From positions 1 through 10,395 of the forward strand of contig JAHECE010000041.1 of NCBI GenBank assembly GCA_024641895.1: a DNA stretch of 10,395 bases, in the 5' to 3' direction. The DNA is from Actinomycetales bacterium. GTDB lineage: Bacteria; Actinomycetota; Actinomycetes; Actinomycetales; JAHECE01. Below the pieces are notes generated by a model. That model worked only from the letters and a program-made list of their open reading frames with translations. It was not told the origin of the DNA and searched no databases. Shown here piece by piece: positions 5,447 to 10,395 of the stretch (position 1 is the first letter of the stretch; the number at the start of each line of letters is the position of its first letter). The translations under genes were made by a program, and so were the position numbers.

Positions 5447-6670
5447 GTGTACGTCTCGGACCTCGCACTGACCGACTTCCGCTCCTACCGTGACGTCGTC
5501 GTAGCGTTCCCGCCCGGTGTCAGCGTGCTCGTCGGGCCCAACGGGCAGGGCAAGACGAACCTCGTCGAGGCAGTCGGCTACCTCGCCACGTTCGACTCGC
5601 ACCGGGTGGGCGGGGACGCCGCCCTCGTCCGGCACGGCGCCGACCGGGCGGTGGTGCGGGCCAAGGCGGTCCGGGACGACAGATCTGCGGTCGTCGAGCT
5701 GGAGATCGTCTCGGGCCGCGCTAACAGGGCCCGGCTGAACCGTTCGCCGGTGACCCGTCCGCGCGACGTCCTCGGCATCGTCCGCGCGGTCGTGTTCGCC
5801 CCGGAGGACCTCGCTCTGGTCAAGGGAGACCCGGACGGGCGGCGCAGGTTCCTCGACGACCTCCTGGTCATGCGGGCGCCTCGTCTTGCCGCCGTTCGCG
5901 CCGGCTACGACCGCGTCCTTCGCCAGCGTGGTGCGCTGCTCAAGTCCCTGGGGGCCGCGGCCCGGACAGCGCGCGGGTCGGAGGAGGTCAAGGCGACCCT
6001 GGAGGTGTGGGACGGACAGCTCGCGGCCGCCGGTGCGCAGCTGGTTGCGGCGCGCAGGCGGCTCGTGGCCGAGCTCAGCGGCTACGTCGCGCTTGCCTAC
6101 GAGCGGGTCAGCGGCGGCCAGGGTGCGGCTGTCATCACCTACCGGTCCAGCACGGACGGCGTGGAGACGGTGACCGACGACCGACCGGTGCCCGACGACG
6201 TCGCCCCGGGGTCGGGCATGGGTGCTGGCGTGCCGGAGCGGGCCGAGGTCGCCGCGGCCGAGGCCGAGCTGCTCGAGGCGATGGCCCGGCTTCGCCGCAA
6301 GGAGATCGAAAGGGGCGTGTGCCTGGTCGGCCCCCACCGGGACGACCTGGTGCTCTCGATCGGCGCTCTGCCGGCGAGGGGCTACGCCAGCCACGGGGAG
6401 TCGTGGTCGCTGGCCCTGGCGTTGCGGCTCTCGTCCTACGATCTGCTCCGGGACGACACCTCGGGCGAGTGGAGCGAGGGAGGCGAGCCGGTGCTCATCC
6501 TGGACGACGTCTTCGCCGAGCTCGACGCCAGGCGGCGCCATCATCTCGCCCACCTGGTCGGGGGCGCCCAGCAGGTGCTGGTGACGGCGGCGGCCGCGGA
6601 AGACGTACCGCCGGCCCTGGTCGGTGCGCGCTTCGATGTCTCCTCCGGAGCGGTGACCCGTGTCCCGTGA
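5447..6670 (+). CDS. recF: DNA replication and repair protein RecF
   Basis: SMC/ABC-like ATPase that, with RecO and RecR, loads RecA at single-strand gaps and stalled forks. 407 aa, slightly longer than many homologues. The N-terminus MYVSDLALTDFRSY is typical. Walker A is GPNGQGKT (30-37), followed by NLVEAVGYLA. The segment FAPEDLALVKGDPDGRRRFLDD (117-138) is a family hallmark. The ABC signature region is HGESWSLALALRLSS (316-330) and Walker B is VLILDDVFAELD (349-360). The segment around 236-266 is Asp/Pro/Gly-rich and probably a variable loop that accounts for the extra length. The start is GTG behind a strong RBS. Its last 11 nt overlap dciA. Confidence 0.97.
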   Translation: MYVSDLALTDFRSYRDVVVAFPPGVSVLVGPNGQGKTNLVEAVGYLATFDSHRVGGDAALVRHGADRAVVRAKAVRDDRSAVVELEIVSGRANRARLNRSPVTRPRDVLGIVRAVVFAPEDLALVKGDPDGRRRFLDDLLVMRAPRLAAVRAGYDRVLRQRGALLKSLGAAARTARGSEEVKATLEVWDGQLAAAGAQLVAARRRLVAELSGYVALAYERVSGGQGAAVITYRSSTDGVETVTDDRPVPDDVAPGSGMGAGVPERAEVAAAEAELLEAMARLRRKEIERGVCLVGPHRDDLVLSIGALPARGYASHGESWSLALALRLSSYDLLRDDTSGEWSEGGEPVLILDDVFAELDARRRHHLAHLVGGAQQVLVTAAAAEDVPPALVGARFDVSSGAVTRVP

Positions 6671-7232
6671 GGACCAGCTCGACGACGAGAGTGACCGGGA
6701 GACCGAGGCGGGCCACCCGGAGCCGGTCGACCCCGACGGCGCTGCACGATCCGCGCTCCTGCGGGCCAGGGACGCCGCGAAGGGCCGCGGCGTCGCGCCG
6801 GGCACGCGCCGGGGTCGTCGCGCCGGCTCACGTCCGGGAATCGACGGTGAGCGGACCGGCGAGCCGTACACGCCCGGGCGCGACCCCGTGACCATGGCCT
6901 CCTCGCTCGATCGCCTTTTCGCCGACCGCGGCTGGAGCAGATCGTTGTCGGTGGCCGGCGTCATCGGTCGCTGGCGTGCCGTCGTCGGGGACCAGCTCGC
7001 GGACCACTGCCAGCCGGAGACGTTCGAGGAGGGCGCGCTCGTCGTCCGAGCGGACTCGACGGCGTGGGCGATGCAGGTCCGGCTGCTGCTGCCGCAGCTC
7101 TCCAGACGTCTCGACGAGGAGATCGGTGAAGGCGTGGTCGAGTCCATCACGGTGCTCGGGCCGGGTGGACCGACGTGGAAGCGGGGTCCGCGCAGCGTGC
7201 CCGGGCGCGGACCCCGGGACACCTACGGCTGA
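6660..7232 (+). CDS. dciA: DUF721/DciA-type replicative helicase loader
   Basis: DciA is the ancestral loader of the replicative helicase DnaB in bacteria lacking DnaC/DnaI; mycobacterial homologues lie at this position. 190 aa. Residues 1-75 are charged and probably disordered (Asp/Glu-rich, then Arg/Gly-rich at about 36-60). The conserved domain runs from about 80 to 168: LDRLFADRGW (83-92), GRWRAVVGDQLADHCQPETF (103-122), LVVRADSTAWAMQVRLLLPQL (127-147) and ITVLGP. The tail (172-190) is basic. The start is GTG at 6660, with GGAG (6647-6650) 9 nt upstream inside recF, giving an 11-nt overlap with the recF end and implying coupled translation. Family assignment is secure; the loader role rests on family knowledge. 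Confidence 0.92.
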   Translation: MSREDQLDDESDRETEAGHPEPVDPDGAARSALLRARDAAKGRGVAPGTRRGRRAGSRPGIDGERTGEPYTPGRDPVTMASSLDRLFADRGWSRSLSVAGVIGRWRAVVGDQLADHCQPETFEEGALVVRADSTAWAMQVRLLLPQLSRRLDEEIGEGVVESITVLGPGGPTWKRGPRSVPGRGPRDTYG

Positions 7233-7267
7233 GGACCGCAAACCTGGGCCACGGGAGCGACACGCCC

Positions 7268-7288
7268 TGTGGGTAACCCTGTGGACAG
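7268..7288 (-). promoter_or_regulatory. Tandem DnaA boxes upstream of the gyrB promoter
   Basis: TGTGGGTAA (7268-7276) and TGTGGACAG (7280-7288) are identical to the first and third boxes of the oriC cluster and have the same orientation. They lie in a tandem 12-mer, CCCTGTGGGTAA then CCCTGTGGACAG (7265-7288). They end 24 bp before the predicted -10 of gyrB, so bound DnaA would sit at or beside the -35 region. This suggests that DnaA controls gyrB transcription, or that these are titration sites. Confidence 0.7.
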
Positions 7289-7312
7289 GAGGGTTTACCT
7301 GCGGCGGAGCAG

Positions 7313-7318
7313 TAGGAT
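7313..7318 (+). promoter_or_regulatory. Predicted -10 element of the gyrB promoter
   Basis: TAGGAT in CAGTAGGATCG, the same hexamer as at dnaA. The -35 region is poor. Expected start near 7325 gives a leader of about 110 nt. A TAATGT at 7324-7329 is a weaker alternative. Confidence 0.5.
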
Positions 7319-7330
7319 CGACCTAATGTC

Positions 7331-7411
7331 CCGAGGCCTGGGCCCACCGATGCCGGCGCCGGCGATCGGCCTCGGTGACCTGGCATCGGCTCTCTCGACG
7401 CGCGTGCCAGG
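7331..7411 (+). other. Two consecutive hairpins in the gyrB leader
   Basis: Hairpin 1 pairs CCGAGGC (7331-7337) with GCCTCGG (7369-7375); nested inside are CGAT/ATCG (7348-7351 with 7365-7368) and the palindrome GCCGGCGCCGGC (7352-7363). Hairpin 2 pairs CCTGGCA (7379-7385) with TGCCAGG (7405-7411) around a 19-nt loop containing CTCTCTC. No U-tract follows either stem, so neither looks like an intrinsic terminator. They end 12 nt before the gyrB Shine-Dalgarno sequence and could modulate its translation. Confidence 0.55.
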
Positions 7412-7423
7412 CCGACTATCGAC

Positions 7424-7429
7424 GAGGAG
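7424..7429 (+). promoter_or_regulatory. Ribosome binding site that places the gyrB start
   Basis: GAGGAG lies 6 nt before ATC at 7436 and 9 nt before GTT at 7439. No ATG, GTG or TTG in the gyrB frame lies within reach downstream. The signal therefore argues that gyrB begins at one of these two codons, or that a base here is a sequencing error. Confidence 0.65.
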
Positions 7430-7435
7430 CTCGCC

Positions 7436-9469
7436 ATCGTTGCCGAAGACGCCGTCCCGAGCGGGGCTGCTCCCGACAGACCGTCGTACGACGCGAGCAA
7501 CATCACCGTCCTGGAGGGTCTCGAGGCCGTCAGGAAGCGCCCCGGCATGTACATCGGATCGACCGGGGAGCGAGGTCTGCACCATCTCGTCTACGAGGTC
7601 GTCGACAACTCCGTGGACGAGGCACTCGCGGGGTACTGCTCCCTGATCGAGGTGACGCTGCTGGCCGACGGTGGCGTGCGGGTCCGTGACGACGGTCGTG
7701 GCATCCCGGTTGACATCGTCGCCAGCGAGGGCAAGCCCGCGGTCGAGGTCGTGCTGACCGTTCTGCACGCCGGCGGGAAGTTCGGCGGCGGCGGTTACGC
7801 CGTCTCCGGTGGCTTGCACGGCGTCGGCGTCTCCGTCGTGAACGCCCTCTCCACCCGGCTCGACGTCGAGGTCCATCGCAAGCGCCACATCTATCGTCAG
7901 TCCTACTCCCACGGCGTGCCGATGGCGCCGCTCGCCCAGGAGGAGGCGACCGATCGCACCGGGACCACCATCACCTACTGGGCGAACGCCGACATCTTCG
8001 AGACGACCGTCCACGACTTCGAGACGCTTCGGACGCGCTTCCAGCAGATGGCGTTCCTCAACAAGGGACTGACCATCTCGCTCACCGACGAGCGGCCTGG
8101 CCACGGTGCTGCCGAGGACGAGCTGGCCGGCGGGAACGAGGACGTCGGGAACCCGGGCGATGCCGCCCGGAGCGTCACGTACCGCTACGACGGCGGACTC
8201 GTGGACTACGTCAGGCATCTCAACAGCAGCAAGAAGGTGGAGATCGTCCACCCCGAGGTCATCGAGTTCGAGGCGGAGGACGCGGACAGGCGGATCTCCC
8301 TCGAGGTCGCGATGCAGTGGACCGGCGCCTACTCGGAGAGCGTCCATACGTACGCGAACACCATCAACACCTCCGAGGGGGGTACGCACGAGGAGGGCTT
8401 CCGCTCGGCGCTGACCACACTGGTCAACAGGTACGGCCGCGAGAAGGCCATCCTGAAGGACAAGGACGAGAACCTCACCGGCGACGACGTCCGCGAGGGC
8501 CTCACTGCCGTCGTCTCGGTCAAGCTCGGCGAGCCGCAGTTCGAGGGACAGACCAAGACGAAGCTCGGCAACACCGAGGCGAAGACCTTCGTCCAGAAGG
8601 TGGTGTTCGAGCAGCTCGGCGACTGGTTCGACGCCCACCCCGGCGAGGCCAAGGACGTCATCCGCAAGGCCCTGCAGGCCTCGGCGGCCCGGCTGGCGGC
8701 GCGCAAGGCCCGAGAGGCGACTCGGCGCAAGGGCCTCCTGGAGTCGAACTCGCTGCCCGGCAAGCTGCGCGACTGCCAGTCGAACGACCCGACCGTCAGC
8801 GAGGTCTTCATCGTCGAGGGTGACTCCGCGGGTGGCTCGGCCGTGCGTGGCCGCAACCCGCACACCCAGGCGATCCTCCCGATCCGAGGCAAGATCCTCA
8901 ACGTCGAGCGGGCGCGGCTGGACCGCGCGCTCGGCAACAACGAGGTCGGTGCCCTGATCACGGCGTTCGGTACCGGCATCGGCGAGGACTTCGACCTCGC
9001 CAAGCTCAGGTACCACAAGGTGATCCTCATGGCGGACGCCGACGTCGACGGCCAGCACATCTGCACCTTGCTGCTCACGCTGCTCTTCCGCTACATGAAG
9101 CCGCTGATCGAGAGTGGCCACGTGTATCTGGCACAACCGCCCCTCTACCGGCTGAAGTGGACCAACGCGCCGCACGACTACGTCTACTCCGACAGGGAGC
9201 GGGACGCCTTCCTGGCTCAGGGCCAGGTTGACGGCAAGCGCATCCCGAAAGAGAACGGGATCCAGCGCTACAAGGGTCTGGGCGAGATGGACTACTCCGA
9301 GCTCTGGGAGACGACCATGGATCCGGAGCGGCGGACACTGCTGCAGGTCACAGTTGACGATGCCGCCGCGGCTGACGAGATCTTCTCGATCCTCATGGGC
9401 GAGGACGTCGAGTCCCGACGCTCGTTCATCCAGCGGAACGCACGCGACGTGCGCTTCCTGGACATCTGA
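7436..9469 (+). CDS. gyrB: DNA gyrase subunit B, apparent non-canonical start
   Basis: ATPase subunit of gyrase, which with GyrA introduces negative supercoils. Counting ATC at 7436 as residue 1 the protein has 677 aa, normal for actinobacteria. The N-terminal arm has Tyr18 (YDASNITVLEGLEAVRKRPGM), then the GHKL ATPase residues Glu54 and Asn58 (VYEVVDNSVDEAL), Asp85 (DDGRGIP) and the glycine-rich lid AGGKFGGGGYAVSGGLHGVG. The transducer contains QTKTKLGN. The TOPRIM domain has EGDSAGG (Glu461), PIRGKILNVE and DADVDG (Asp534, 536, 538); the C-terminus has QRYKGLGEMD. The frame is open back to TGA 7376-7378 but lacks ATG, GTG or TTG before ATG 7547, which would delete the ATP-contacting arm. 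ATC (7436) or GTT (7439) behind GAGGAG is therefore inferred as the start. Identity is certain; the exact start is not. Confidence 0.93.
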   Translation: MVAEDAVPSGAAPDRPSYDASNITVLEGLEAVRKRPGMYIGSTGERGLHHLVYEVVDNSVDEALAGYCSLIEVTLLADGGVRVRDDGRGIPVDIVASEGKPAVEVVLTVLHAGGKFGGGGYAVSGGLHGVGVSVVNALSTRLDVEVHRKRHIYRQSYSHGVPMAPLAQEEATDRTGTTITYWANADIFETTVHDFETLRTRFQQMAFLNKGLTISLTDERPGHGAAEDELAGGNEDVGNPGDAARSVTYRYDGGLVDYVRHLNSSKKVEIVHPEVIEFEAEDADRRISLEVAMQWTGAYSESVHTYANTINTSEGGTHEEGFRSALTTLVNRYGREKAILKDKDENLTGDDVREGLTAVVSVKLGEPQFEGQTKTKLGNTEAKTFVQKVVFEQLGDWFDAHPGEAKDVIRKALQASAARLAARKAREATRRKGLLESNSLPGKLRDCQSNDPTVSEVFIVEGDSAGGSAVRGRNPHTQAILPIRGKILNVERARLDRALGNNEVGALITAFGTGIGEDFDLAKLRYHKVILMADADVDGQHICTLLLTLLFRYMKPLIESGHVYLAQPPLYRLKWTNAPHDYVYSDRERDAFLAQGQVDGKRIPKENGIQRYKGLGEMDYSELWETTMDPERRTLLQVTVDDAAAADEIFSILMGEDVESRRSFIQRNARDVRFLDI

Positions 9470-9554
9470 CGAGTCCACACCAGCTGTCCGCGCGCGGGGA
9501 ACCGTATGACGACGACGGCGCCCGGTCGGGTGCCGTGACGGGAGACGAGGAAGC

Positions 9555-10395
9555 ATGACGGAGCTCACCCCGGGAGTGCCTGTGGGAGGCCGCGTCGAGG
9601 CCGTGGACCTGCAGCTGGAGATGCAGCGGTCCTACCTGGACTACGCGATGAGCGTCATCGTCGGCCGGGCGCTGCCCGACGTGCGAGACGGTCTCAAGCC
9701 GGTGCACCGGCGGGTCATCTATGCCATGTACGACGGCGGCTACCGGCCGGACCGCGCCTTCAGCAAGTGCAGCCGCGTCGTCGGCGACGTCATGGGGCAG
9801 TACCACCCTCACGGTGACAGCGCGATCTACGACGCCCTGGTGCGGCTGGTCCAGGACTGGTCGCTGCGCTACCCGCTGGTCGCCGGTCAGGGCAACTTCG
9901 GCTCCCCGGGCAACGACCCGGCCGCAGCGCCGCGGTATACCGAGTGCCGCATGGCGCCGCTGGCCATGGAGATGGTCCGGGACATCGACGAGGGCACGGT
10001 CGATTTCCGGGACAACTACGACGGCCGAACCCAGGAGCCGTCGGTCCTGCCGGCCCGTTTCCCGAACCTGCTGGTCAACGGCAGCGCCGGCATCGCGGTC
10101 GGCATGGCGACGAACATCCCACCGCACAACCTCCGCGAGGTGGCCGACGGCGTCCAGTGGTACCTGGACAACCCCTCCGCCACTCGTGAAGAGCTGCTCG
10201 ACGCCCTGATCGCGCGGATCAAGGGCCCGGACTTCCCGACCGGGGCCACCATCCACGGTCGCCGCGGGATCGAGGACGCCTACCGGACCGGCCGCGGTTC
10301 GATCACGATGCGATCCGTCGTCACGGTCGAGGAGATCCAGAACCGCACGTGCCTCGTCGTGACCGAGCTGCCGTACCAGGTCAACCCCGACAACC
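9555..10395 (+). CDS. gyrA: DNA gyrase subunit A, 3' part beyond window
   Basis: DNA-cutting and rejoining subunit of gyrase. 280 codons are visible from ATG at 9555, preceded by GAGGAAG; the frame runs off the window. Residues 20-60 hold QLEMQRSYLDYAMSVIVGRALPD and then GLKPVHRR. The quinolone-resistance region has QYHPHGDSAIYD with Ser89 and Asp93, the residues of quinolone-sensitive enzymes (Ser83 and Asp87 in E. coli numbering). The catalytic tyrosine is Tyr128 in AAPRYTE; many homologues have Met rather than Pro two residues before it. GQGNFGSPGNDP and NGSAGIAVGMATNIPPHN are also present. It follows gyrB by 85 nt with no clear promoter or terminator between, so the two are probably co-transcribed. 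Confidence 0.97.
   Translation, partial: MTELTPGVPVGGRVEAVDLQLEMQRSYLDYAMSVIVGRALPDVRDGLKPVHRRVIYAMYDGGYRPDRAFSKCSRVVGDVMGQYHPHGDSAIYDALVRLVQDWSLRYPLVAGQGNFGSPGNDPAAAPRYTECRMAPLAMEMVRDIDEGTVDFRDNYDGRTQEPSVLPARFPNLLVNGSAGIAVGMATNIPPHNLREVADGVQWYLDNPSATREELLDALIARIKGPDFPTGATIHGRRGIEDAYRTGRGSITMRSVVTVEEIQNRTCLVVTELPYQVNPDN

Noticed and set aside
4955..7222. 755-codon open frame on the minus strand opposite dnaN, recF and dciA
   Set aside because: It crosses three well-identified plus-strand genes and their junctions; low-complexity product and no family features.
7547..7549. gyrB start at the first in-frame ATG
   Set aside because: It would remove the conserved N-terminal arm, including the tyrosine that contacts ATP, and has no RBS.
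9471..9479. DnaA box upstream of gyrA (GAGTCCACA)
   Set aside because: Two mismatches at the first two positions, single and unpaired; not above chance in this sequence.
9506..9538. 10-codon open frame upstream of gyrA as a leader peptide
   Set aside because: ATG to TGA frame with no clear RBS and no attenuator structure; probably chance.
7295..9568. 757-codon open frame on the minus strand opposite gyrB
   Set aside because: It is antisense to an unmistakable gyrB. Its Arg/Val/Asp/Leu/Gly-rich composition is what high-GC codons give when read in reverse; no domain is recognisable.

Overview
The window is the chromosomal replication-origin region of a high-GC actinobacterium, read from the rpmH/rnpA/yidD/yidC operon on the left to the start of gyrA on the right. 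Gene order (yidC-yidD-rnpA-rpmH, dnaA, oriC, dnaN, recF, DUF721/dciA, gyrB, gyrA), strong G/C preference at third codon positions, frequent GTG starts and TAGGAT-type -10 elements point to Actinomycetota. The GyrB and GyrA sequences look like Micrococcales, perhaps a Cellulomonas relative; that rank is an inference from memory of the families, not a search. No gnd gene lies between dnaN and recF.

Left part, minus strand: rpmH (L34), rnpA (RNase P protein), yidD and yidC (cut by the window edge) are packed with 6-nt and 13-nt gaps and one 4-nt overlap, so they are almost certainly one transcript. A good sigma-70-like promoter for it (TTGACC, 18 bp, TACCTT) lies in the 432-bp gap before dnaA. 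dnaA is transcribed divergently; its probable -10 is TAGGAT at 2007-2012, and two DnaA boxes lie in its leader.

Middle: the 663-bp dnaA-dnaN gap is oriC. It has a tight left cluster of DnaA boxes in minus orientation, an 11-bp inverted repeat built from degenerate boxes, plus-strand boxes on the right, and next to the last of these a short CTA-repeat stretch resembling a DnaA-trio unwinding element.

Right part, plus strand: dnaN (sliding clamp), recF, dciA (helicase loader; overlaps recF by 11 nt), gyrB and gyrA (5' part only). They supply the clamp, gap repair, helicase loading and supercoil control that replication needs.

I found no undescribed defence, mobile or biosynthetic system here; this is core chromosome. 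The points most worth checking are regulatory. gyrB has no ATG, GTG or TTG start where its conserved N-terminus requires one, although a good Shine-Dalgarno sequence is present. The gyrB leader carries two consecutive hairpins. A tandem pair of DnaA boxes sits just upstream of the gyrB promoter, with the same 12-bp pitch and orientation as the pairs at oriC and in the dnaA leader.
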